Part shown: positions 9,702-17,240 of the stretch, one piece after another | Layout of the letters: every line of letters begins with the position of its first letter | Numbering within the stretch: the stretch's first letter is position 1 | From: an uncultured Pelagibacteraceae bacterium | GTDB taxonomy: Bacteria > Pseudomonadota > Alphaproteobacteria > Pelagibacterales > Pelagibacteraceae | DNA: 64,000 nucleotides | Direction of reading: 5' to 3' | Assembly: GCA_902571095.1 (NCBI GenBank) | Contig: CACGAV010000002.1 | Coordinates: 22,271-86,270 of the forward strand | The notes under the pieces: model-generated | The model's database searches: none | What the model saw: only the letters and a program-made list of their open reading frames with translations | What the model was told of the DNA's origin: nothing | Translations under genes and position numbers: made by a program

Positions 9702-10908
9702 TTAGTAAAAATTTGTCCACAATTTTTTTGACAATTAGAAAAGCGACAAACCTTTTGGAGTTTTTTTTAATTTTCTGTATTTTTTTATTTTTATCAATTA
9801 TGGTTACCTCATTATTATCCCCATTAAATCCAATATTTTTTTTTGAAACATCATTTGCAATTATTAAATCGCAATGTTTCTCCTCTAATTTTTTAAGGGA
9901 ATTTTCAAACAAATTCTCTGTTTCTGCTGAAAAACCAACTAATAATTTAGGTTTATATCTATTATTTTTGCCTAGAAAGCTTAGGACATCAACATTTCCT
10001 TTAATTTTTATTTCTTTTAGGTTTTTATACTTTTTAATTTTATTTTCATTTTTTGATAATGGCTTAAAATCTGATACAGCCGCAGCACATACTGCGATAT
10101 GAGTTGGCAACTTTTTTTTAACTGCCTCAAGCATTTCGTCCCCTGTCACCACCTCTTGTACTTTTATATCATTACTATAATTAATATTTGTTGGGCCAGA
10201 TATTAAAGTGGTTTTTATACCTAACCTTGATAATTCCATTGCGATTTCGTAGCCTTGTTTTCCGCTAGATTCATTTGAAATATATCTTACCGGGTCAATA
10301 TACTCTCTAGTAGGCCCTGTTGTAACAATCGCTTTGATTTTCTTCTTTAGTAACAAATTTTTTCTTAAAAAAAATTTTTCTAAAAATGATAAAATTTTTC
10401 TTGGACTAGACATTTTGCCTTTACCAAATTCACCACATGCCATTTCGCCATCCTCAGGACCTATAAATTTATATCCGTATTCAATAAGGCAATTTAAATT
10501 TTTTTGTGTTGCCTTATGAAGCCACATTCTAACATTCATGGCTGGCACTAAAAAAATATCCTTGTTTGAAGCTAAAATTATAGTAGAAGCCAAATCATCA
10601 GCTGAACCTTTGCTTAACTTCGATATGAAATTCGCTGTAGTAGGTAATACTAAAATTAAATCAGCCCATCGTGATAGTGCAATATGATCAATTTTACCAA
10701 TGTTTTTTTGATCAAAAATTTCTTCATAAACTTTGTTCTTTGATAACGATGAAAGAGATAAAGATGTAACAAATTTTTTCCCACTTTTGGTAAGAACTAC
10801 TTTAACAGATGCCTTTTTTCTTTGTAATAATCTAATTAAATCAAGAGATTTATATGCAGATATTCCACCGCCGATTATAAGTAAAATTTTTTTATTTTCC
10901 AAAGTCAT
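9682..10908 (-). CDS. coaBC: bifunctional phosphopantothenoylcysteine decarboxylase/phosphopantothenate-cysteine ligase
   Basis: CoaBC carries out two successive steps of coenzyme A synthesis, joining cysteine to phosphopantothenate and then decarboxylating the product with an FMN cofactor. The 408-residue product has an N-terminal CoaC flavoprotein domain (about 1-180) with PTTANFISKLSKGSADDL, PAMNVRMW and the catalytic Cys in MACGEFGKGKM, and a C-terminal CoaB domain beginning at VTTGPTREYIDPVRYISN, with KPKLLVGFSAETEN later. The length is normal. It lies 6 bp downstream of ubiB and overlaps the next gene by 20 bp. All expected motifs are present. Confidence 0.94.
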   Translation of the reverse strand: MTLENKKILLIIGGGISAYKSLDLIRLLQRKKASVKVVLTKSGKKFVTSLSLSSLSKNKVYEEIFDQKNIGKIDHIALSRWADLILVLPTTANFISKLSKGSADDLASTIILASNKDIFLVPAMNVRMWLHKATQKNLNCLIEYGYKFIGPEDGEMACGEFGKGKMSSPRKILSFLEKFFLRKNLLLKKKIKAIVTTGPTREYIDPVRYISNESSGKQGYEIAMELSRLGIKTTLISGPTNINYSNDIKVQEVVTGDEMLEAVKKKLPTHIAVCAAAVSDFKPLSKNENKIKKYKNLKEIKIKGNVDVLSFLGKNNRYKPKLLVGFSAETENLFENSLKKLEEKHCDLIIANDVSKKNIGFNGDNNEVTIIDKNKKIQKIKKNSKRFVAFLIVKKIVDKFLLNEKSLN

Positions 10909-10914
10909 TTTGTA

Positions 10915-12480
10915 TTAAAATACTATAAACAAACCTATTACAATACCTAAAAATATTATAATTATATTGTTTCTCATATTCTTCATTTTTAACTCTTCAA
11001 ATTCAATATTTTTTCCATCGCCTGTGTAAAGGTTTAATTTTCCTTCCGCCAACATCTGAAGAGCTAAATGAGCTTTATCCATAATATCAGGTAAATCAGG
11101 TATTTTCTCAAAAATTTCTTTTGAAATTTCGAATGTTTTTTTAATTTTGTTCTCGGGTCCTTTCTCTTTTTTTATCCAATCTTCTAAAACAGGTTTTGAT
11201 ATTTCCCAAATATTTGCATCTGGATTAATTTTTCTTGCAACTCCCTCAACTGAAACCATAGTTTTCTGTAAAAGAATTAATTGTGTTTGTGTTTGCATAT
11301 TGAACTTTTCTGTAATATCAAATAATTGAGCCAATAAATTTCCACCTGAGATATCTTTTATTGCTTGGCCAAATATAGGTTCTCCAATTGATCTTAAAGC
11401 CTGAGCGAGCTCATCTTTTGATGTTTCTTTAGGCACCAAACCTGCCAAGAAGTGAACTTGAGCTACTTTATTATAGTCCCTTTCTACAAATCCAAGAAGA
11501 ATTTCTGCTAAATATTTTTTGTTATTTTTATCTAATCGACCCATAATACCAAAGTCTATAGGCATTAGATTACCAGAGGTATCAACAAAAAGATTTCCTT
11601 GATGTATGTCAGCGTGGAAAAAACCATCTCTTACTGCTTGTTTTAAAAAAAGTTGTATTAAATTTTTTGATAATTGCTTTAGATCAATATTAGCTTTTTT
11701 TAAACTATCCAGGTCTCTAATTGGAATAGCATTTATTTTATCTAAAGCCAGGACCTGTTTAGACGTATAGTTCCAATAAATCTTAGGCACTTTAATGTAT
11801 TTATCGTTCAAAGTATTTTCATAAAGTTCACTTGCTGCCGCAGCTTCAAATCTAAGGTCCATCTCAACATTTGTAATTTCTTTCAGCAGGAAAATAACTT
11901 CTATTAACTTAAGTCTTTTTGATTTTTTAAAAATATTTTCTATGATAAACGCTAAAAACATTAAAGCATCGAGTTCCTCATTAACAATTTTATGAATATT
12001 TGGTCGTAGAACCTTTATTGCAACTTCTTTTTCGCCCTGGTCAATTTTAATTTTTGCGAAATGTACTTGAGCTATTGATGCAGCTGCCACAGGATTTCCA
12101 AATGATATTAAACTATCATATAATTTCTTTCCGATTTCTTTTTTAACTATCTCTTGCGCCTCACGTGTATCAAAAGCTGGTAATTTATCTTGTAATTTCT
12201 CTAATTTAGTTGCGATTTCATTACCAATAATATCTGGACGTGTTGCTAAAAATTGGCCAAGTTTTATGAAAGTAGTTCCCATACCCTGAAGCGCATTACA
12301 TAGTTTGTCTCCAGAAGTTATATTAGAAACTGTCAATGTATTTTTGCTCCCTAAGGAAAAAATATAAAATAAAACCTTAAAGACTTTAGGTATTGGCTTA
12401 ATATCGTCTATTACTTTAACAGCCCCAGATACTGAAAACTTTCTAAGAATTTTAAATAAAATAATAATTTTCTTTATCAT
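10915..12480 (-). CDS. ubiB: UbiB family atypical kinase/ATPase of ubiquinone synthesis
   Basis: UbiB is an ABC1/ADCK-type protein-kinase-like ATPase needed for ubiquinone synthesis, thought to help extract or hand over hydrophobic intermediates at the membrane. The 521-residue product has the family's Ala-rich loop and K-x-G-Q replacement region (FIKLGQFLATRPDIIG near residue 72-87; PVAAASIAQVHFAKI), the invariant Lys in VAIKVLRPNI, the catalytic loop FFHADIHQGNLFVD and the DFG-like PIDFGIMGRL. The final 18 residues (NNIIIIFLGIVIGLFIVF) form a single C-terminal membrane anchor. It follows ubiE by 4 bp, a conserved pairing that supports the assignment. Confidence 0.94.
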   Translation of the reverse strand: MIKKIIILFKILRKFSVSGAVKVIDDIKPIPKVFKVLFYIFSLGSKNTLTVSNITSGDKLCNALQGMGTTFIKLGQFLATRPDIIGNEIATKLEKLQDKLPAFDTREAQEIVKKEIGKKLYDSLISFGNPVAAASIAQVHFAKIKIDQGEKEVAIKVLRPNIHKIVNEELDALMFLAFIIENIFKKSKRLKLIEVIFLLKEITNVEMDLRFEAAAASELYENTLNDKYIKVPKIYWNYTSKQVLALDKINAIPIRDLDSLKKANIDLKQLSKNLIQLFLKQAVRDGFFHADIHQGNLFVDTSGNLMPIDFGIMGRLDKNNKKYLAEILLGFVERDYNKVAQVHFLAGLVPKETSKDELAQALRSIGEPIFGQAIKDISGGNLLAQLFDITEKFNMQTQTQLILLQKTMVSVEGVARKINPDANIWEISKPVLEDWIKKEKGPENKIKKTFEISKEIFEKIPDLPDIMDKAHLALQMLAEGKLNLYTGDGKNIEFEELKMKNMRNNIIIIFLGIVIGLFIVF

Positions 12481-12484
12481 GATC

Positions 12485-13189
12485 TTATATTTTCCATCCA
12501 GAATGTATTGCTACTATGCCCCCAGATAGATTTCGATATTCAACATTACTAAAACCATTGTTCTTGATAATTTCAGAAAAACTCTCTTGATCATAAAATT
12601 CATTTATTGTTCTAATTAAATATTCGTATGGTTCTGAGTTTCCAACTACATATTTTCCCAAAAATGGCAAAGATTTTGAGTAAAGTTTGTAAAATTTTCT
12701 TAAAATCTCATTATCTACTTTGGAGAATTCTAAACAAATAAATCTACCTCCTGTTTTTAAAACTCTATGAGCTTCTTTCATTGATTGATTTATATTTGAA
12801 AAATTTCGTACACCAAAACTAACTGAGTAAATATCGAAGGTTTCATTTTTGAATGGTAATTTTTCTGCAGATGATAAATACCAATCAATATTTTTAAAAC
12901 CCGAAAGTTTTTTTTTACCTTCCTCAAGCATTAATTTATTTGGTTCTACACACGAGACCTTTCCTTTTAAATTAGTTTGTATTAAAAAACTTTTAGCCAC
13001 ATCACCTGTGCCAGACGCTATATCAACCAAATGATCTTCTTGATTTGGGTTCATCCAACTAATAAGTTTTTTTTTCCATATTCGGTGAATTCCAAGTGAC
13101 ATCAAATCATTCATGATGTCATATTTGCTAAAAACACTATTAAAAACTTTAGTTGCTTTTTCAAATTTGGACTGTTTAATATTTGTCAT
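12485..13189 (-). CDS. ubiE: demethylmenaquinone/2-polyprenylbenzoquinol C-methyltransferase UbiE
   Basis: UbiE uses S-adenosylmethionine to C-methylate the quinone ring in ubiquinone synthesis. The 234-residue product starts with the family segment VFNSVFSKYDIMNDLMSLGIHRIWKK, has the SAM-binding motif DIASGTGDVAKSF near residue 57-69 and ends with SGGIVAIHSGWKI, a typical UbiE C-terminus. It heads the minus-strand operon ubiE-ubiB-coaBC and is divergent from mutM, with only 16 bp between the two start codons, so at least one promoter must sit within the other gene. Confidence 0.95.
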   Translation of the reverse strand: MTNIKQSKFEKATKVFNSVFSKYDIMNDLMSLGIHRIWKKKLISWMNPNQEDHLVDIASGTGDVAKSFLIQTNLKGKVSCVEPNKLMLEEGKKKLSGFKNIDWYLSSAEKLPFKNETFDIYSVSFGVRNFSNINQSMKEAHRVLKTGGRFICLEFSKVDNEILRKFYKLYSKSLPFLGKYVVGNSEPYEYLIRTINEFYDQESFSEIIKNNGFSNVEYRNLSGGIVAIHSGWKI

Positions 13190-13205
13190 TTTTTTAAATA
13201 GTTAT

Positions 13206-14075
13206 ATGCCAGAATTACCAGAAGTTGAAGTTGTTAGAAGATCGCTAGATAATCACATTACTGGCCTTGTAATTGATAAAGTTCGTGTTTTAAATAGAAA
13301 TTTGAGGTTCAAAATACCCAAAAATTTTAGCAAACTTTTAATAAATCAAAAAATAATGTCCATCCGACGCAAAGGTAAGTATCTCATAATTAAACTACAA
13401 AACAAAAAGTTAATCGTAATTCATTTAGGAATGACAGGAAAAATTATTATAAAATATATAAAATCTAACTCAACTCATTTAACCAGCTTTTATTATGACA
13501 ACAAACTATTAAAAAAACATAACCATTTTTTTATAAGATTAAATAAAACTGTAGATTTGATTTATAACGATATAAGAAAATTTGGTTTTATAAAAATACT
13601 AGGTTTTTCAAGGTTTGATTTTACAAAATATTTTTCCTCACTAGGTCCCGAACCATTGAGCAAAGCATTTAATAAAAGTTATTTATCTTCAAAATGCAAA
13701 CAAAGCAAAAAGAAGATTAAAAATTTCTTGATGGACCAAAAATATGTATCTGGTTTAGGCAATATTTACGTTAATGAAATTCTTTTTTATAGTTCAATTA
13801 ATCCTAGAAAATTATCTAATAAACTCTCTGGCGATCAAATCAATAAAATCGTTTTCAGCACAAAGAAAATACTCAAAAAAGCAATACAACTTGGTGGCTC
13901 TTCAATCAGAGATTTCAATACTGTATCCGGCAAGGAAGGATCTTTTCAGGAAAAATTTAGGGTTTATGATAGAGTTAAAAAATCGTGCTTTAAGCGAAAA
14001 TGCAAAGGAACTATAAAAAAAATATATATTAGCAATCGATCTACTTTTTTTTGTCCGAAATGTCAAAATAATTAA
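13206..14075 (+). CDS. mutM: formamidopyrimidine-DNA glycosylase MutM (Fpg)
   Basis: MutM removes 8-oxoguanine and formamidopyrimidines and nicks the DNA backbone. The ORF track begins at 13113 inside ubiE, but the mature enzyme must begin Pro-Glu, so the ATG at 13206 (MPELPEVEVVRR) is the start, giving 289 residues. The catalytic Pro2 and Glu3, the conserved Lys in IRRKGKYLII and the helix-two-turn-helix region (MDQKYVSGLGNIYVNEILF) are present. The C-terminal zinc finger has an unusual first knuckle, C-x4-C (SCFKRKC) instead of C-x2-C, with the normal 16-residue gap to CPKC. The gene is divergent from ubiE and is followed by rpsT. Confidence 0.94.
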   Translation: MPELPEVEVVRRSLDNHITGLVIDKVRVLNRNLRFKIPKNFSKLLINQKIMSIRRKGKYLIIKLQNKKLIVIHLGMTGKIIIKYIKSNSTHLTSFYYDNKLLKKHNHFFIRLNKTVDLIYNDIRKFGFIKILGFSRFDFTKYFSSLGPEPLSKAFNKSYLSSKCKQSKKKIKNFLMDQKYVSGLGNIYVNEILFYSSINPRKLSNKLSGDQINKIVFSTKKILKKAIQLGGSSIRDFNTVSGKEGSFQEKFRVYDRVKKSCFKRKCKGTIKKIYISNRSTFFCPKCQNN

Positions 14076-14078
14076 AGA

Positions 14079-14107
14079 TTGACCCTAATATTTTCAGCAT
14101 ATATACG
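14079..14107 (+). promoter_or_regulatory. possible promoter of rpsT giving a very short leader
   Basis: TTGACC (14079-14084) begins 4 bp after the mutM stop and is followed after 17 bp by TATACG (14102-14107), overlapping the alternative TATATA at 14100-14105 (15-bp spacing). Initiation about 7 nt beyond the -10 would fall within a few bases of the rpsT ATG at 14117, so the mRNA would be leaderless or nearly so. This is a prediction by eye with modest -10 quality. Confidence 0.35.
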
Positions 14108-14116
14108 TTCCCAATA

Positions 14117-14383
14117 ATGCCAAATATAAAATCAGCTATAAGAAAAGTCAGAAGAGTAAAAAAACAATCTCTGGTTAACAAATCAAGGAAAAATAAATAC
14201 AAGCAGGCATTGAAAAAAATGGTGAAACTAATTGAAAAGAAAGATATTAAAGAGATAAATAAGTATTTCCCAAAATTTCAGTCAGACTTAATGAAGGTTG
14301 CAAAAACTGGCATTATTAAGAAAAAAAATATTTCTAGAAAAATTTCTAAAATTTCTAAAAAAATAAAAAAAATCAATAAATAG
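14117..14383 (+). CDS. rpsT: 30S ribosomal protein S20
   Basis: S20 is a primary 16S rRNA binding protein. The 88-residue, lysine-rich product starts MPNIKSAIRKVRRVKKQ, the expected S20 N-terminus (usually MANxKSAxKRxR), and has the two long helices of the family, with KTGIIKKKNISRKISKISKKI at the C-terminus in place of the common A-x-KGVIHKNxAARKKSRL. The position directly upstream of dnaA is a conserved alphaproteobacterial arrangement. A possible promoter overlaps the end of mutM; no strong Shine-Dalgarno is seen. Confidence 0.93.
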   Translation: MPNIKSAIRKVRRVKKQSLVNKSRKNKYKQALKKMVKLIEKKDIKEINKYFPKFQSDLMKVAKTGIIKKKNISRKISKISKKIKKINK

Positions 14384-14602
14384 TTGTAAACAATCAAAAG
14401 TTGTCAAAAAAAAATTTAAATAAAAATTTTTAGAAAATTTTATTACTAAATCTTGAAAGTTAAAATTCGAGGTTGTAATTTTTTTTTTTCTCCTCAAGCG
14501 TTTATTATACAACCAAGATCGTTTTTTTTTTTTAATTTTGTAAATACACGTGGAATTTAAAAAAAAATAGTTATAAAAATATTTTTTTATTTTTAAAATC
14601 TC
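14384..14602. other. AT-rich dnaA upstream region, candidate for dnaA control or replication origin
   Basis: This 219-bp stretch is the longest non-coding interval in the window. It has T-runs of about 11 and 12 bases, long A/T tracts, and an inverted pair GGTTGT (14471-14476) and ACAACC (14509-14514). One weak DnaA-box-like word, TTATACAAC (14505-14513, 7 of 9 to TTATCCACA counting the variable position), is visible; I see no perfect DnaA box and no box cluster. It therefore looks more like the dnaA promoter than a classical oriC, but an origin with degenerate boxes cannot be excluded. Confidence 0.3.
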
Positions 14603-15991
14603 ATGGAAAAAAACAACTTAAAAATTAATTCCCAAGCAATCCTAGAAGAAAAAATCTTAAATTGGAATTCAGTGCAACAATCTTTTGAAAAATCTTTTGG
14701 ATCGGAAATCTACACAAGTTGGTTAAAAAATATAAATTTATTAAGGGAATATAATGATCATGTAATACTTGGTGTAAAGACTAGATTTTTTAGGGACTGG
14801 ATAACCTCAAGATATGCGGACAAAATTCTAAGTGAATTAAAAAAACATAAAATTAGCATAAATAGGCTAGAGTTTAAAATTGAACCAGATGAAAGTGATA
14901 AAAAAACAGTATTTTCAAATACTACAGATAATAGAATAACAGATATTAAAGACTCTACTTTGAATTATAATCGTTTAAATCCTAATTTGAATTTTGAAAA
15001 TTTTATAGTCGGCAAAAGTAATAATTTAGGGTTTTTATCTGCAAAAAAAATATGTTTAGAACAATCTAGATATAACCCTCTTTTTCTCTATGGTGGAGTT
15101 GGATTAGGTAAGACTCATTTGTTAAATGCAATCGGTTTAAAACTTAAAGAGAACAATAAAGTAATGTTTATTTCAGCTGAAAGATTTATGTATCAATTTG
15201 TCAAATCTATAAAGAAAAATGAGATGGTAAATTTTAAGGATTTTTTTAGAAAAGCGAATGTTTTCATAATTGATGATATTCAATTTATAAGAGGTAAAGA
15301 AGCACTCCAGGAAGAATTTTTTCACACATTCAATTCTTTATTTGATCAGAGCTCTCAAATTATTATTTCCTCTGACAGGCCCCCTAACAAACTTGATAGA
15401 GTTCAAGAAAGAATAAAATCAAGATTATCAGGTGGTTTAGTTGTTGATATTGGAATACCAGATTACGAATTAAAAATTAAAATTCTAAGAAAAAAAATAT
15501 CTGATTATCAAAATTCTTTTAAAGAAAATCCAGAACTTCAAGAAGAAGTTATAAATTATATTGCAAAGTCAAGTAATTCAAACATTAGAGAACTCATTGG
15601 TATATTTAATAGGGTAGTTGCTTTTGGAAAAATGAGTAAAAAACCCCTAAACGTTGGAGAGTGTAAACTTATTCTTAAAGATATTCAAAACAGTAACAAA
15701 GTAATCAGTATTGATAAAATACAAACCGTAACCTCAAACTTTTATAGTATAAGTCTATCGGAAATGTTATCACCTAGACGATCAAGACCACTTGCTAGAC
15801 CAAGGCAAATAGCTATGTATCTTGCTAAAAAATTAACCTCAAGATCTTTACCAGAGATTGGAAGAAAATTTGCTAATAGGGACCATACTACTGTTATTCA
15901 TGCGGTAAAAACTGTAGATAAAATATCTCAAAATAATGAGGAAGTAAGAAAGAATATTGAGGAAATTAAATCATTAATTTTAAGCGATTAA
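14603..15991 (+). CDS. dnaA: chromosomal replication initiator DnaA
   Basis: DnaA binds the origin, oligomerises with ATP and melts DNA to start replication. The 462-residue product has domain I (about 18-85, WNSVQQSFEKSFGSEIYTSW), a short linker, the AAA+ domain with Walker A GGVGLGKTHL and Walker B NVFIIDDIQFI, an arginine-bearing sensor region, and the C-terminal helix-turn-helix with the DnaA signature FANRDHTTVIHA. It is in the canonical rpsT-dnaA-dnaN order. dnaN starts 1 bp after its stop. No unusual residues are apparent. Confidence 0.98.
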   Translation: MEKNNLKINSQAILEEKILNWNSVQQSFEKSFGSEIYTSWLKNINLLREYNDHVILGVKTRFFRDWITSRYADKILSELKKHKISINRLEFKIEPDESDKKTVFSNTTDNRITDIKDSTLNYNRLNPNLNFENFIVGKSNNLGFLSAKKICLEQSRYNPLFLYGGVGLGKTHLLNAIGLKLKENNKVMFISAERFMYQFVKSIKKNEMVNFKDFFRKANVFIIDDIQFIRGKEALQEEFFHTFNSLFDQSSQIIISSDRPPNKLDRVQERIKSRLSGGLVVDIGIPDYELKIKILRKKISDYQNSFKENPELQEEVINYIAKSSNSNIRELIGIFNRVVAFGKMSKKPLNVGECKLILKDIQNSNKVISIDKIQTVTSNFYSISLSEMLSPRRSRPLARPRQIAMYLAKKLTSRSLPEIGRKFANRDHTTVIHAVKTVDKISQNNEEVRKNIEEIKSLILSD

Positions 15992-15992
15992 A

Positions 15993-17108
15993 ATGCAATT
16001 CCAAATCAAGCGCGATAAGTTACTCAAATCTCTTTCGGTAGCACACAGTATAATTGAAAGGAAAAATACTCTTCCAATTCTTGCCAATGTTTTAATGGAA
16101 GTTAAAAATAATACTCTAAGTATAGTAGCTACAGATTTAGATATTATATTTCGTGATGAAATATCCGAATTGTCAATTGATCAGGAAGGAAGCACAACAA
16201 CATCTGCAACAGTTCTATACGATCTTTTACGAAAAATTCCATCAAATATTGATATTTCTTTTAATTTGCAAAATGAAAATAAACTTAAAATTTTAGCAAA
16301 AAACTCAAAATTTAATCTTTTATGCCTTCCGGTAGATAACTTTCCAAATTTTGCAGAAGAAATAAAATCAAACCCATTTCAAATAGAAGCAAGCAAATTA
16401 TTAACACTTCTAAATAAAACAAAAATATCAATGTCTAACGATGATACCAGACACTATTTAAATGGAATTTTTATGCATATTACTGCTTCTAATAAAAACT
16501 CTTATCTGACAGGTGTGGCTACTGATACGCACAGACTGTCTTCAAGTAGTCTACCGGTAGATGACATAAAAAATTTTAAGCCATTTATACTACCAAAAAA
16601 AACAGTTTTTCAGTTATGTAATCTTCTACAAGACAGTAATGAAAAAGTTGAATTATTTACTGGCGAAAACAAGATACAATTTAAAATTGGAAACTCTAAA
16701 ATCATTTCTAAGGTTATTGATGGAAAGTTTCCAGAATATGAAAAAGTTGTACCTAAGAGCAATAATAAAATTTTAGATGTTAATGTTGAAGATTTTATTA
16801 ATTGTATTGAGAGAGTAATAACTGTTTCAATTGATAGAAAAGAAGGTGTGAAAGTTACCTTAGAAAAAGAAAATATACAGCTTTTTGTGAACAGTTCATC
16901 TTCAGGAGAAGGCAAGGAGACAATGCCTGCAAAATATAATTCTGAAAGTTTTACAATAAGTTTTAATGCAAGGTATTTATTAGACATCGCTTCTGAAATT
17001 GTGGACAAAAGATTGATAATGAATTTAAATGATGCTGTATCACCGGTTCTCATTCAAGATAATTCAGATAAACAGAGTTATTATGTAATAATGCCGATGA
17101 AAATTTAA
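15993..17108 (+). CDS. dnaN: DNA polymerase III beta subunit (sliding clamp)
   Basis: DnaN forms the ring clamp that tethers DNA polymerases to the template. The 371-residue product has the normal length and three clamp domains. Recognisable segments are the N-terminal LSVAHSIIERKNTLPILANVLME (near 14-36), DTRHYLNGIFMH (near 150) and the C-terminal VSPVLIQDNSDKQSYYVIMPMKI, where the P-M-K/R-I/L end is typical. It is coupled to dnaA by a 1-bp gap. Unlike in many bacteria, recF does not follow; the next gene is gyrB after 132 bp. Confidence 0.97.
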   Translation: MQFQIKRDKLLKSLSVAHSIIERKNTLPILANVLMEVKNNTLSIVATDLDIIFRDEISELSIDQEGSTTTSATVLYDLLRKIPSNIDISFNLQNENKLKILAKNSKFNLLCLPVDNFPNFAEEIKSNPFQIEASKLLTLLNKTKISMSNDDTRHYLNGIFMHITASNKNSYLTGVATDTHRLSSSSLPVDDIKNFKPFILPKKTVFQLCNLLQDSNEKVELFTGENKIQFKIGNSKIISKVIDGKFPEYEKVVPKSNNKILDVNVEDFINCIERVITVSIDRKEGVKVTLEKENIQLFVNSSSSGEGKETMPAKYNSESFTISFNARYLLDIASEIVDKRLIMNLNDAVSPVLIQDNSDKQSYYVIMPMKI

Positions 17109-17240
17109 AATTTTTTCTTTTTATAAAATAAAATTATTTTATCTTCTATTATCCTTACAGAGCAATGATAATACGCTCATCTTCACTGGAATGATTTTAT
17201 CTAATTGTAAAAAAATGATATACTTGATTTCTTTTTAAAA
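17109..17240. other. dnaN-gyrB spacer with an A/T-only inverted repeat
   Basis: This is the 132-bp gap in which recF would often be found. It holds an inverted repeat ATAAAATAA-AA-TTATTTTAT (about 17123-17142) soon after the dnaN stop; the arms are pure A/T, so it is at most a weak terminator. A TATACT word at about 17219 could serve as a -10 for gyrB. No open frame of any length or gene remnant is recognisable. Confidence 0.4.

Noticed and set aside
14505-14513. Certain DnaA box / oriC upstream of dnaA
   Set aside because: TTATACAAC is only a weak match and is single; reported as a candidate region rather than an origin.
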